NCBI GenBank assembly: GCA_030248215.1
Contig: JASANG010000611.1
Span: 496,001 to 560,000, forward strand
Source: Enoplolaimus lenunculus
Lineage: Eukaryota; Nematoda; Enoplea; Enoplida; Thoracostomopsidae
DNA length: 64,000 nt
Direction: 5' to 3'
Shown here: piece by piece, positions 29,001 to 37,043 of the stretch
Layout of the letters: every line of letters starts with the position of its first letter
Position numbering within the stretch: position 1 is the stretch's first letter
Made by a program: the position numbers and the translations under genes
The notes under the pieces: model-generated
Seen by the model: only the letters and a program-made list of their open reading frames with translations
Database searches by the model: none
What the model was told of the DNA's origin: nothing

Positions 29001-30152
29001 TGCGCGTCATCATCTCAGAGCAGTAGTTGTAGATCAAGTTGTTCAACGGATGTTTCCAGTTGTTGTAGCGGAGTCGCTGGTGGACCTTCTGGGAATAAAG
29101 GGACCTGCGCCACTGCGAATACTTTCGGTAGACAAGCTCCATCCCGTGGTTACAGCAGCAATCCAGGAGGGGGAGGAGGGGGCACTACTACTTGCTCTTG
29201 TTCGTGTGAACCAGGGGACGACAGTGATTGCGGATGTTGTTCGTCAGCGCGATCGTCAACCAGCACCCTTATTCAGCAAGGGCTAGGCGGCTTTGCAAGT
29301 GGTACGGTTTACTCTCACGAACCTGGATTACCATCTGTCAGTACAAAATTGGCGAAATCTAAGCGCGACGAATTCAATGCCTCAAATTCTGGTAAATTCT
29401 CAAATACTACCAACAACCGACGTATATACGGTCTTTACCAGCCAGAATCACGAAATCGCCACTTAGAACCTTTTAGCACACCAACCGGGTCACCCGGGGT
29501 TGCTCTGGCGGATGCGACAACGCCATATTTTACCCCTTCTAACAACAGTCAACAATTCTCTTCCGCGAAGTCTTCTAACGATAATTTTCGCAGCGCAAAC
29601 AGTAACAGGGCTCAACGGAGTAGTAAAACGACCACTCCATACTCGGTAACTGATATACCGCTTAAAGGAAACTCAAGCTCAGCTGTGGCACATTCCAAAA
29701 ATTTAAACAATCCCAGTGGACCTAAACGAGAACCTCAAAGCACAGACGAACCGCTAAGGACAGCTAAAATTCGGAGCACTCGCCGGCCTAGGCCGGTCAG
29801 CTCAGGCAACGGCCCAGTGCCGTCTCGAGTACCAAATGTTGGCCCGGGTAAATCCGACATTGACCTGAGAAACACTTCTGAGAGGCTAGCGCCAAGGCTT
29901 GCACCACCTTATGATTCGTCAAATTTACCACTGGGCAAAACCTCCGCGTCTAACCAACGTTCTGCTACTGTTCTCACTCAAACGAATGGTGCAACGCATG
30001 TTGTAGCCCAATCGAATTATAGTAATACAGCGCACAATTTCGCTGGTCCTATTAATTCGAGCACATCTGCCTCCGTGATGTCTAAAGATCAATCTGGGAC
30101 CCCAACGAAAGAAAGCGTCCGACGAAGATTACCAATGGAAACTTCAATGTGA
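1741..30152 (+). CDS. bark: Bark beetle/Anakonda-like tricellular junction protein (24 exons)
   Basis: Type I membrane protein, about 3815 residues as spliced here. It has a signal peptide, then three large repeats. Each repeat opens with a beta-helix cap (pattern DLxxxPGAxLxIExG) and continues with an SRCR domain, CUB-like segments and parallel beta-helix (PbH1-like) stretches rich in N-x-G turns. After these come a C-type lectin domain (exons 21-23), one transmembrane helix (exon 24) and a roughly 800-residue Ser/Pro/Cys-rich cytoplasmic tail. This is the architecture of Drosophila Bark beetle/Anakonda, which organises tricellular septate junctions. The role here is inferred from the architecture. 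Exon phases agree at every junction except exon 8 to 9, which is unresolved. The last four residues, ETSM, fit a class I PDZ ligand. Introns are full of small DNA transposons and tandem duplications touching splice acceptors. Two RxRR sites in the ectodomain could be furin sites. Confidence 0.87.
2780..2943 (+). CDS. bark: bark exon 2a: first half of SRCR domain 1 (copy A)
   Basis: Acceptor TTTTAG before 2780, phase 0 in, phase 2 out (GTATGT donor). Encodes the SRCR opening FRLVDGP...GRLQTYYSGRWRSIC, keeping both glycines expected in the family (KGRLQ and SGRW). Copy A of a tandem exon pair; see exon 2b. Confidence 0.85.
2988..3151 (+). CDS. bark: bark exon 2b: alternative tandem copy of SRCR exon 2
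   Basis: Near-identical copy of exon 2a with the same acceptor and donor, separated from it by a 44-bp intron. The visible amino-acid changes are G to D (KDRLQ) and G to E (SERW). Each copy has 164 nt (phase 0 in, phase 2 out), so joining 2a to 2b breaks the frame; only one can be used per transcript. It could instead be an allelic or assembly duplication. Confidence 0.7.
4124..4317 (+). CDS. bark: bark exon 3: middle of SRCR domain 1
   Basis: Acceptor GTTTTAG; its first base completes an Asn codon from exon 2. Encodes TDYTVACRSMGYSDGGFWRW, the VACRxxGY core of SRCR, and further cysteines. Donor GTAAGT at 4318, phase 1. Confidence 0.85.
4785..4924 (+). repeat. Tandem duplication of the bark exon 4 acceptor region
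   Basis: Two imperfect copies of about 70 bp, each with CTACGGATA, an ATTTCGCAG and a final TTTCAG or CTTCAG (ending at 4850 and 4924). The second copy is the working acceptor by phase. Confidence 0.85.
4925..5120 (+). CDS. bark: bark exon 4: end of SRCR 1 and start of a beta-helix segment
   Basis: Acceptor ACTTCAG at 4924; phase 1 agrees with exon 3. Opens with QGEDDLALVCW, the usual closing strand of SRCR (EDxxLxC), then SHWRGIQF. Donor GGTAAGC, phase 2. The acceptor region exists twice; see the repeat at 4785-4924. Confidence 0.83.
5129..5340. repeat. TTAGG-rich element in bark intron 4
   Basis: Begins GGCTCATGTACA and contains CTTAGGCTCAGGCTTA on the left and complementary CCTAAGCCTAAGCG on the right, giving a foldback shape. 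It shares its left end with the element at 11045-11203; the exact right end is unclear. Confidence 0.5.
5397..5500. repeat. Short CG-rich inverted-repeat element (about 104 bp)
   Basis: Ends read GGTGGTACTATACCTT and AAGTATACGCCACC (imperfect inverted repeat) around a core with GACGTCCGGTGCGTACGTCA. Same family as 7605-7866 and 45750-45878. Confidence 0.6.
5687..5841 (+). CDS. bark: bark exon 5: parallel beta-helix segment
   Basis: Acceptor TTTTCAG, phase 2 in, phase 1 out (GTACGT). Encodes short beta-helix coils such as NYVNVLHSAGDGMRFFDA and ITNSTISYNR, typical of PbH1 repeats. Confidence 0.82.
6450..6578 (+). CDS. bark: bark exon 6: parallel beta-helix segment
   Basis: Acceptor CATTTTAG, phase 1 in. 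Coils GRVFINQTRIQHNFGDGIQY continue the helix. Donor AGGTTTGT gives phase 1, which fits exon 7. Confidence 0.8.
   Translation, partial: VMVWLFITQLTAAYLSIRHESNTISATEFNTALNVDYTFNLP
7427..7596 (+). CDS. bark: bark exon 7: linker into a CUB-like segment
   Basis: Acceptor ATTTTCAG, phase 1 in and phase 0 out (GTACGT). Encodes GPARGTALNYYEPFRPDFNM and two cysteines; no domain is obvious on its own. Confidence 0.78.
7605..7866. repeat. CG-rich inverted-repeat element
   Basis: Ends GGATTGCGATATACTTTT and AAATGTAGCACAACC are imperfect inverted repeats. The interior repeats GACGGATGGCGCCGTA. Confidence 0.6.
10113..10404. mobile_element. 292-bp TIR element with 7-bp target duplication
   Basis: Imperfect TIRs of about 37 bp (CAAGAGTGGATGATCACTCT at the left, its complement at the right), flanked by ATTCAAC at 10106-10112 and 10405-10411. 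Related fragments lie near 16375-16445 and 59935-60055. Non-coding MITE, superfamily unknown. Confidence 0.8.
10698..10903 (+). CDS. bark: bark exon 8: CUB-like segment of repeat 1
   Basis: Acceptor TTTTTCAG, phase 0 in, consensus donor GTAAGT, phase 2 out. Encodes YTYTIQFVDVRNGNRDSR and two cysteines (VVCDTGPDC), compatible with the CUB-like part of each Anakonda repeat; the domain name is an inference. Confidence 0.78.
11045..11203. repeat. TTAGG/CCTAA-rich foldback element in bark intron 8
   Basis: Ends CTCTTGTACACT and AGTGTACATGAG are inverted repeats; the interior is degenerate CTTAAGCCTAATCCTAAGCC. Confidence 0.6.
11521..11811 (+). CDS. bark: bark exon 9: CUB-like to beta-helix (5' boundary uncertain)
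   Basis: Open frame ending at a GTACGT donor after AQIK (phase 1, fits exon 10). It encodes DLPVDEMSQAMKYHYTLEPW and a beta-helix coil NKGSGMWIGLKHEG. The nearest AG (11519-11520) gives phase 1, which does not match exon 8 (phase 2). A small exon in 10904-11520 may be missing, or the true start may differ. Confidence 0.6.
12325..12475 (+). repeat. Fragment of the 38588-38963 TIR element
   Basis: Shares the CTTGTAAAAAGCRGTTT stretch and ATATCCGGTATC / TTTATACCGGATACCGGAAC with the fuller copy; the left end is missing. Confidence 0.6.
12628..13989 (+). CDS. bark: bark exon 10: long beta-helix and cap of repeat 2
   Basis: Acceptor ATTACAG, phase 1 in. About 454 residues with many PbH1-like coils (NNLGDGINITYAGGSIIVNG, SENLMRGIAIHY, NQWGGILVGN) and scattered cysteines. 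It ends with the cap of the second repeat (DDLHILPGARLNIEPGTVFQ). Donor GTAAGT at 13990, phase 1. Confidence 0.9.
14456..14860 (+). mobile_element. hAT-like MITE in bark intron 10 carrying gene fragments
   Basis: 405 bp, ends CAATGGCGGATCC and GGGTCCGCCACTG, flanked by the 8-bp duplication AATCTAAT (14448-14455 and 14861-14868), as expected for hAT. Compared with the sister copy at 34471-34860, the interior (about 14590-14804) is replaced by coding-like sequence, including an antisense piece of bark exon 17. Confidence 0.9.
14727..14804 (-). pseudogene. Antisense copy of 78 bp of bark exon 17
   Basis: Reverse complement of 20000-20077 with one mismatch seen by eye; encodes PASIERNYFLENYYLSDTAL when read on the minus strand. 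It lies inside the MITE, so it was carried there by the element. Confidence 0.9.
14878..15039 (+). CDS. bark: bark exon 11: start of SRCR domain 2
   Basis: Acceptor TTTTCAG, phase 1 in and out. Encodes MRLINDDGIESPLEGRLEVL then DGEWG, the opening strands of an SRCR domain. The donor is GTAAGC. Confidence 0.85.
15509..16105 (+). CDS. bark: bark exon 12: rest of SRCR 2 and beta-helix
   Basis: Acceptor ATTTCAG. Joins exon 11 to read GEWGTICNRSWTVQLASLA then CRQLGM, a classic SRCR core, and later SVVGLRC. PbH1-like coils follow (FRQLIVRDNFWTGLDIVYND, NRRNGVRARSYGLTIERS). Donor GTGAGT, phase 1. Confidence 0.9.
16522..16721 (+). CDS. bark: bark exon 13
   Basis: Acceptor GTTTTAAG, phase 1 in and phase 0 out (GTAAGT). 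Encodes GLRYNPILSQQLQRDVVTWL and a CUB-like lead-in ending in RPCGVDK. Codes in frame without an internal ATG. Confidence 0.82.
17075..17119. repeat. C-rich tract before bark exon 14
   Basis: About 45 bp almost entirely C with scattered A and G (CCCCACCCC patterns). Its length may be unreliable in the assembly. Confidence 0.7.
17216..17504 (+). CDS. bark: bark exon 14: CUB-like segment of repeat 2
   Basis: Acceptor TTTTGAG, phase 0. Encodes VATRSAPCVQRFTVLAVDAQ and later SRIEIEYRRSYGPATLMMML, a beta-sandwich-like pattern (CUB-like by position). Donor GTAAGC, phase 1. A 45-bp C-rich tract lies about 100 bp upstream. Confidence 0.8.
18349..18500 (+). CDS. bark: bark exon 15: beta-helix segment
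   Basis: Acceptor TGTTTTAG, phase 1 in, phase 0 out (GTACGC). Encodes YQYLDPFIHVRYSVISNNQY and SNFTHADGSIINRYD. Confidence 0.8.
18640..19155 (+). repeat. Tandem array carrying the bark exon 16 acceptor
   Basis: Four units spaced about 162, 157 and 143 bp, each containing a CAG acceptor (at 18665, 18827, 18984 and 19127) then ATCAAATT. The last three also share AAAACCGACAAGCAGTGGT. Only the last unit runs into the long exon; in units 2 and 3 the frame stops after 15 codons. Confidence 0.9.
19128..19689 (+). CDS. bark: bark exon 16: beta-helix segment behind a repeated acceptor
   Basis: Phase 0 requires the acceptor CATTTCAG at 19127, giving IKFTKNRQAVVWVNGPLRD, then NCSVIANNGSIIETHRDLYR and RFEFLENRLMHNRDFEFHL. 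Donor GTACGT, phase 1. The acceptor and first codons are also present in three upstream repeat units (18640-19127). Confidence 0.85.
19881..22028 (+). CDS. bark: bark exon 17: cap of repeat 3, SRCR domain 3, beta-helix
   Basis: Largest ectodomain exon (716 codons), acceptor TTTATAG, phase 1 in and out. Contains coils, the third cap (RKDLTVMPGATLTIEKGAEL), a possible furin site RSRR near 20840-20851, and SRCR 3 (GFLEIYNRTTGEMVPICDRQ, AQVVCRQLGFGSP, DELRLDECDL, FVYIHC). Further beta-helix follows. A 78-bp piece (20000-20077) is copied in antisense inside intron 10. Confidence 0.93.
22580..22726 (+). CDS. bark: bark exon 18
   Basis: Acceptor CATTTCAG, phase 1 in and out (donor GTATCA). Encodes AQLRYNSRLMAENINSHRPV and LRANAADGTYGFIAEVVTLP, the lead-in to the last helix block. 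Confidence 0.78.
23130..24120 (+). CDS. bark: bark exon 19: third beta-helix block with a basic cleavage-like site
   Basis: Acceptor TTTTTAG, phase 1. About 330 residues: helix coils (HRGAFRYSSMGERNQDIDIS, SLKFEGNQLWRNTGGLHLSA), then a basic Ser-rich stretch ending in RNRRQ (23884-23898), which fits a furin consensus. Donor GTAAAT at 24121, phase 2. Confidence 0.88.
24121..25087 (+). other. bark intron 19
   Basis: Holds a diverged relative of the TGGCGGATCC-ended hAT-like element (about 24248-24611); nothing else recognised. Confidence 0.5.
24248..24611. mobile_element. Diverged hAT-like MITE (TGGCGGATCC family)
   Basis: Left end ATGGCGGATCCAGG, right end TTGGATCCGCCACT, about 360 bp. No target duplication could be fixed. 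Confidence 0.55.
25088..25251 (+). CDS. bark: bark exon 20: end of repeat 3
   Basis: Acceptor CCTTCTAG; its first base completes an Asn codon with exon 19. Encodes GPVDARSNYWGYPGTLSVAA, resembling the ARxNYWG motif that closes beta-helix blocks in this family. Phase 1 out (GTAGAG). Confidence 0.85.
25581..25696 (+). CDS. bark: bark exon 21: first part of the C-type lectin domain
   Basis: Acceptor ATTTCAG, phase 1. Encodes GSCPPGWFHAGRDDPNRVRS then CFLFIGGALPYAQAEIFCQ, matching the start of a C-type lectin fold (CPxGW ... CFxF ... AxxFC). Donor GTAAGT, phase 0. Confidence 0.9.
26128..26265 (+). CDS. bark: bark exon 22: middle of the C-type lectin domain
   Basis: Acceptor GTTTCAG, phase 0 in and out (46 codons). 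Encodes DNGGFMPYLQNSDPRMPALL then FYSEWSADDNWILPTNQ, the segment between the two cysteine groups of the lectin fold. Confidence 0.87.
26862..26994 (+). CDS. bark: bark exon 23: end of the C-type lectin domain
   Basis: Acceptor CATTATAG, phase 0. Encodes ELFIWIDGVMIAPQQCGYLA and YYNCGLMLPFVCEK: the WIDG motif, two internal cysteines and the closing FVCEK. Canonical calcium-binding residues (EPN/WND) are not obvious. Donor GTTCGC, phase 1. Confidence 0.88.
27634..30152 (+). CDS. bark: bark exon 24: transmembrane segment and cytoplasmic tail
   Basis: Acceptor TTTTGTAG, phase 1. After a short extracellular stretch comes one hydrophobic helix (GIVAIVLVVLLLIIMLVLVV), then basic residues (KSRARKRQ), the stop-transfer pattern of a type I protein. 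The tail is rich in Ser, Thr, Pro and Asn, with a poly-Pro motif (FPPPPPMKSSPSPP), a dense cysteine region (about 28984-29260) and the C-terminus RRLPMETSM, a possible class I PDZ ligand. The stop TGA ends at 30152. Confidence 0.92.
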
Positions 30153-31272
30153 TATTATATTTGTTTTCAAACTGCAAACCTTATATATTTAGCATGATTA
30201 TGAAAGTTGTATTTTAGATACTTTACAAATACCTTGGAGCAGCGTATTTACTACAGCAAGGTTGTATACCTAAAGAGATATAGGAGATACATATCCCCTT
30301 GAAAATGCTGGAGTGACAAGAAAGGGTTTCACATCAGGTTTTATATTGTCCCGACGTGAAATGTTTGCTACGCGCCAGCACTGCAGTAGTTTCGTAGTGA
30401 GAAATATGCAATAGCAAATTATAGAAAAAGGGAATGCTTAAAGAAAGATGAAAGTGATGCAAAACGTACTCGTACAACAAACATACCAAACTGAAAGGGT
30501 TAAATCACACATGTAATGTTATTGTTAGCCCCTACAAGACGTCTGATTGGAGCCCGTATTCTCAAATGTGTTTAAGTAAGCGAACTAAGGCAGCTGCAAA
30601 TGCCAAATTCGACTTATTCAGTACGGTGGAATCAAGTGCAAAAAATATGCCAAATTTTGAAGCTCTAGATTGCCCTGGCTGTCCTCAAATTTTGCAGGAC
30701 ATTTCGTCAACTGGTAATAAGAGTTCATAGGTACATTCGAGGATATGGGCATAGGTATTTTTGAGATAACCGTCAATGGCGAACTTTTGCAGAAGTATAG
30801 TCACCAATTGTTTGTCTTGGTTCTCATATATATGTTGTGTTTTAAATTAATGTTAACATTGTTCTTGCCAGTTTTATTGTAGGTTCGTTCTGTTGTGTGC
30901 AGTTGCAGTTTATATTTTCGCTAGATGTCGTGAATTCTACTATAAATGTATTAAATTGTAACTTTTGTACTTTTTTTCCAGTAGGAAGGGAGTTTCGTGC
31001 GTGTTGGATAAGTATGCATGTATTTGGCAGTTTTCGCAAAAAAATCATTTCTCTTTGGCAAGCTTTGACCCGGCCTTGAAGCATGACATTTCACAAATGG
31101 AACTGTGGCGGCCTGTGCGCTCAATAGTCGTCCCCATTTCACGATCAAATTTTTACTGCCACCTAACGGTGTTGCACGAAAGTGTTTCTCGTGACCAGCA
31201 AAAATTGCAGTTATATTGTAAAAATTAAACTAAGCAATTTTGATGCTGTTTTCCGAACTTTTTACTTACATG

Positions 31273-31621
31273 CAGGGTGTAAACGGATAGTAAAAATAAC
31301 GGAACGGAAACGGATATTGAAGCACGAATTTCCGAAATGTTTTATTATTCTGCAACACTATTGAGGCGTGCATATATTCACCGGTCTTTCAAAAAATTTA
31401 AAGAAACAAGGGCGGTTGCTTCGAAATTTATTTAAAGGTTTAGGATGAATTTCATAATTTATATTTCAGTTCGAACTATAGCAGCCTGTCTATAACGAAA
31501 AATTGCGAGATATATGTGATTTACAACTTATTTTAAACGTAAAAATGACTTAATTTCTGTTATTTCTAGAACGGAAACGAACGCCGATTTTTGCCAGAAC
31601 CGGATACGCGGGAACACCCTG
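31273..31621. mobile_element. hAT-like MITE, CAGGGTGTAAACGG ends
   Basis: 349 bp with ends CAGGGTGTAAACGGATAG and CGGGAACACCCTG. No clear 8-bp duplication. Relatives lie at 54618-55009 and, as a fragment, at about 33645. Confidence 0.65.
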
Positions 31622-34470
31622 CTATGCAATTAATACATTTTCTCGGAGCCTTTGCTTATTCGGTACAGTTTTGAATTCAACTTAGCAAGCGGCGGACATG
31701 AAAAATTCGATTGACGATAGAAATTTTGTATATATGTCAGGTCACCCGAAAAAATTTTCAGCGTATTTTAGAGTGAAAAGTTTCAATACTGAAAGGAATC
31801 TATCCGATTTTTGTTCAATTTTTCTGTCATGCGGGCGCAGCCTGGCCCATTAGTCGTTCAATTCCGACTCGCCCTACGGGGCCCATACTCCGCCTCAATC
31901 AATGGTATCTCCCTGTATTTTTGGCATGGCTCTTTTTGCTTCTAATAGTAAGGTTGGCGGCTACATATGATCGTGAATGTTCTCATATCACAGGATACAG
32001 TGGAAAGCGATCAACCTATGCTCAACAACGTAGTTCGCGAATCCAAATTTGTAAAATGTTTCAAAACTTTCAATTAAATTTGACGCTGACTATCTATTAA
32101 TTCTTTACCTAATCTTAAATATTGTAAAGCTCGAGTCTTTTTCGTTATCCGTCAGTAATTAATGCTTGCCATGCCATTGTCCAATCGATTTTAATTTTTG
32201 TACAGTTAAACAGCTCATGATCACCATGATATTTCAACGCCCAAATTTTAGTTTTTGAAACATTCGGTGCTTTGAGATGCTTACGCCAAACAGTTAACAG
32301 CGAAAAAATTAATTTCAACAATTTATGTGCGACATTCCAAACCGCAATGCTATGCGAGCTGGATCTCGTGGTAACTTTAGCCATTTGAGTGCTCAAACAG
32401 TTCTTTGATCATAACATGTCAAACAACAGTGCAACTGCTGTAAAGTTAACATCATTCACATGATGACTTTTCAACAATTGAGTTGTTAGTGTCGAAAACT
32501 TGATGAACATTAATTGTGAACGTGAACTGCCAGGGAACAACCGAAAGCTATATCACTGTGGCTAAATAGATAAGTGCACCGACACACCAAAGACACATTT
32601 CCGGGGTAATCGGGGAGTAGGTTCCGTGGAAAATTGTGCGCTGAGCTTCGCGATTAAACATGGCATCACACACGGTATTTTTTGCCGACATGAGCGTTAG
32701 GAAACATAAAGCGAGGATTTTCGCCAGGTATTATGTTGGACGTACTGTTACTAAATCCTTCAGCAAAGTTAGCTCTTCGGACTTAACGTGTATCCGGATA
32801 TCCGAAATGCTATTGTGTAACAAATTTTTTGGAATAATTTGCATTGTGCCAAAATTAAAAAAACTAGCTTGATATTTATCGGAGTATGACTTCGTAAGTA
32901 TTTTTAAATTATCTCAAAATTAGCTCAGTGAAAAATTTCATCGAATACGCGCTGTCAAGTACTAAATACATTAGATTTGCAATAAATAAAATTTACTTAT
33001 ATACATATATCTTGTCGGATCGCGAGATTACATACTGGGCGTCATTTTAAGATGCGCTAAACCAGTCATCAAACGAAATAAATGACTCAATTCAAATCCA
33101 AATAATCGCGTCGCTTTTACACAGTAATATGCATGAAAAACTATAAATTTCTGAACTGTTGAAAATATATACATTTAAGGTCCGGCTGTAGTCTACATAT
33201 ATAAGATCACAAAAAGTGAAAGTATATATTTATGTCTTAAAAATTGAAATTTAATTGAAATTTTATCAGGGGAGATTATGAGGAGCCAAATCGGCATTTA
33301 TGTACCCAACCGATTATTAAAGACTAGAGAGGGTCCTGAAGGTATGGACAAATATTACTTTTAGCATTGTAACAAACAAAACATATTCCCAAGTTTAAGC
33401 CTCCACTGTGTAAAATACACAAGTCTAAAACACACCTTAAGCCTATTAGCCCAAGCAAGTACATAATTCCCCTCCAGAAAGTTTTTCTGTAAAAAATTAT
33501 ATGGTCCCTCCCTACATTCATAGGGTAGGGTTAACGAGTGGAAAATTTGAACTTTGCCACTCTAAAAAGGGTGGGTACCCCCTGGAGAGGCCAAATAAAT
33601 ATCAGTCCCCCCTTCTTATTCGGGCCACTCCAGTAATCCCCTAGCAGGGTGTAAACGGATATCTGTTTTCGTTTCAAAATCGGCGTCCGTAAATTAGGTT
33701 GTACGTCAACGAAAACCCTTGTATGCCCCTCCTAAAAAATTTTAGCTCCCCAGCAAGATGAACTGGGTAAGGTAAAAGCCCAAGCCAAAAAGTTAGTCTA
33801 AAAGCATAAACTGACTCCACTACAGCCCGGCAGAACAAAGATCCGGCTATCAGGTACATATCTCGCGATTTCTCATTGAATTGCTCGAAATGAAATAAAA
33901 ATTACGACATAGGCTAAGCCTCTTTGTTTACGGACCCGTTCCAGAGCGGCCCCTTCTTCAAAAGTCTGATTCTCGAGCTAAGATCCACCAACGAAAAAAA
34001 TCCTGGTTCGGCGCCACTGTCTTCCTGATCTGTCAATTTTTTAACACACAGATTTGTTCAATACGTTTGCCGTCAGTTATACATCAAATACTACGCACAC
34101 AAGTACATCTATTGGCTGTGTATGTATGTTGTTGCTAGCAGAAAGCTCGCGAAGCCTACCTACAATACGCGTACACTCTGTTCAACCGGCTTTTATGTGT
34201 ATGTTTGGTGTAACGAGAATGTTTTTGTTTGTTTCGGCTTTTTTACATTGCTTTTTGTTGTGGTTTTGTTTTCGGTAGAAACTTCCGGTAAATAGCTGGT
34301 GTACGAAAAGGGACAATGCTGGTAAGAGTGGATCTAGTGAAGAAAAAGGGGTCGCCCATCACTCCGACACTTGTAACCTTTAGTTCTTGCAGTTTCGGAC
34401 GTGTCATAAGGGTTGAAAACGCAAAATAGTTCAAATGTTCGACATCAGTGGTAGTCTTTCGGGATGTACT

Positions 34471-34860
34471 CAATGGCGGATCCATGGGGGGTACTCCGGC
34501 CATGGTCCCCCCAACAGCATCTCGACAAAAAATGTATAGGGTCAATTGCTGTTCTACGCTGTTTATTTCTCTGTTTTATACGCAATAGTATAAGCACGCT
34601 TTAAAGTTTCGAACTCACCTTTATTTGGCCCTGGGGTCATTTATGCGCTACAATTAGGAATAATAGATATTTATGGACTCTAACAAGGGTTTAAGAACTC
34701 TGCCCGCTTACGGACTCTTATTAGGGATACGGACTCCTATCAATTGGGACTCAAAATGGAAACCCCCTCATATTTGGGTCACTACAGTAAGGGTCAAAAA
34801 TAAGTTTATTACCTGTGAAATTTTGCCCCCCCCCATTTTGAGATCCTGGATCCGCCACTG
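34471..34860 (+). mobile_element. hAT-like MITE (TGGCGGATCC family), intact ends
   Basis: 390 bp, CAATGGCGGATCCATGGG to GGATCCGCCACTG, flanked by GATGTACT at 34463-34470 and 34861-34868. Its interior is shared in part with repeats near 40640-40800 and 57000-57155. Confidence 0.9.
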
Positions 34861-35872
34861 GATGTACTAACTAATGTCATTGTTCTCTTACCTCACAGTG
34901 ACTTGACTTCACCACTGGGAGTAGAAATTTGCGCCTAACAAAACCTATATATTTTAGAAAAAATCAATAGAAACATCATTTGCCGTTAAAGGAAATTTGT
35001 GACTTAACTTTTGTGAAATGTTCGTGTAAAAAACCGGTTTGCCGATTTCTTAGTTCTCAGATATGGTGAATTGCGGAAAGAGTTTGGTTTGAAAATGGTT
35101 GTATAATATGTAATTCTGTGGTAAATGATGATTCAGCTTTCCTTGCTTTACGATGAGCGTAGCGGTAAACTTTTTCTTGTATCTCAAAAATTTCGGGAGG
35201 GTATATATTTACCCTGTCCCTTGTTATTGATACAAAACCTGTGTTGCGAACCTTTGCTTGTTTTTTCTTAATCGTTGTTAGTTACATACATGTTATATTG
35301 TTATATATACTTGAAGTTTTATACCGAAGTACAGTAGGAAATTGATTGTGTTGTTTTATTTTTGACGTCGACGCAGAAACTTTTTTACACAGTCACGAGA
35401 TCTTACCGTGCTTTTGCAATATGTTACTATGCGCTTAAATACATACGCATGAAAAATACTGCAGTTTATCACTGCATTCTCATTTTTTATAATTCAGTAT
35501 TTCCGAGTCGATTCTTTGAAATTATCACCCTAATTTTTTGTCTTTCATGCTGCTGTGAAACCACGAGTATGACCCATCTAGAGCGGTGGGTCACTGCGAG
35601 CCAGAAAACAGAACCTGTTTGTAGCGCCGTCTGTAATTTCTTAAGGGAAATAAGCAACCGATTGGCAGTCGTGTTTTGCTCAGACAGTGGCGCAGTAGCC
35701 CGTGTAGGACGGACGATCCGTTTAAATATTTATGTCGTTTAAATTTGCATAACGTATATACGACGGAAAAATTTATTAAAAACAATCCCACTTATCCTAT
35801 AAATTGTTAAAATTGCATTTGGCTTTTCGCTCGTTTCGCTAACGAGCTTTATTTTATTGTTGTATAGCAAAC

Positions 35873-36028
35873 CCAGCGAATGTGGCCTCATCGTTTTTGG
35901 ATTAACGGTTGGATCCTGCGCTTAAACATGGATTGGCAAACGTGTGCACTTAGTCAGAACATTAGCATTAATGGTCTGAACTTCACGAGTTTAACCAAGC
36001 ATTTACAGGCCTGTAGACACTTAGCTGT
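35873..36028 (+). pseudogene. Possible lectin-type exon resembling bark exon 23
   Basis: After TTGTATAG the frame reads QRMWPHRFWINGWILRLNMD then WQTCALSQN, reminiscent of exon 23 (LFIWIDG ... CGYLAS). A GTAAGT follows at 36029. No partner exon was found. It could be a decayed duplicate or chance. Confidence 0.25.
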
Positions 36029-36479
36029 AAGTGGACCAGGAATGCTCAGCTTTTCCAGGAAAATCCCTCTCCCTCACTCTCTAAAAAAGTTAAGTTCCGC
36101 TTGTAACTCTTGCGAAATCAACCACATGCCCCTGCTTAAACTGTTTTAATCGCCCGTAGCATATTGAGCTGACTGGACTTGTGGATTTACATTTGATGAG
36201 GCTAGCTAGGTAATATACTTGATATTTGTTTGTAGTTTATTTCGGGTGTACGTGTGAGGGGTGCGGAGGCGTATGTACCAAATACCTACACATTGCCATT
36301 TCAAAAAATATCCCGAGAATTGTTGATATCATTGTTTTGAGTGGGAACGCAAGGAGTTAAAATGTTTTGTTTTCATTGATATATACCGTTCAACGTACTG
36401 TTTTGAAATGCATTTCAGTTTGTATGTTTGTTGAAAATTTGAATGCAGGGGCGTATACAAGAACGGCATAGAGTGGACA

Positions 36480-36978
36480 TATGTATGTCGTGCCCAAACA
36501 GCTATTTGCCTTTGCCCCAGTTGGCAACTGGGACGTCCCAAACGACAATGGTGGCACCGAATCCGCGATTTGACCGAATTTGAATCCATTACTAATTTTG
36601 CCGAACCCGAATCTTGCATGTTGCAAATTTCAGTTATAACTATCTAAAATGTGTTTCAGAATGTCAACGCACGCAATGCTAACGGCATAACTTTAAAAAG
36701 TTAATATATTTTGTGCCCGCCGTCAATTTTGAGATTTGTTACCTGAAACAACATTTTTTGATTGATATAACAAGTTATTTAAAACTTGAAAAACATATTG
36801 CTGAGAATATTGTTGGATTCGGCTTTTGGATTCTAATTTTACAGAATCGAATCCGAATCCGAACCACAAATTTTTGCCGAATCCGAACCTTGGTTGCCTT
36901 TCTGCCAAACAGCAATTGTTTTTGGGACGTCTCAGTTGCCAACTGAGGCAAACAGCTGTTTGGGGCTCGACATATATA
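36480..36978. repeat. Inverted-repeat (foldback) element, about 0.5 kb
   Basis: The left arm, with GTCGTGCCCAAACAGCT and AGTTGGCAACTGGGACGTC, returns inverted near 36905-36975. The middle is GAATCCGAATCCGAA-rich. Confidence 0.6.
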
Positions 36979-37043
36979 TTTGGTCCCAAAATTTCTGCAG
37001 AAGTAAAAAACATATTTGCTAGGCTTTCGAGAATGGGGCGAAT

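Noticed and set aside
35362-35742. 126-codon open frame in the intergenic region
   Set aside because: No recognisable domain, no supporting exon structure, and composition like the surrounding non-coding DNA.
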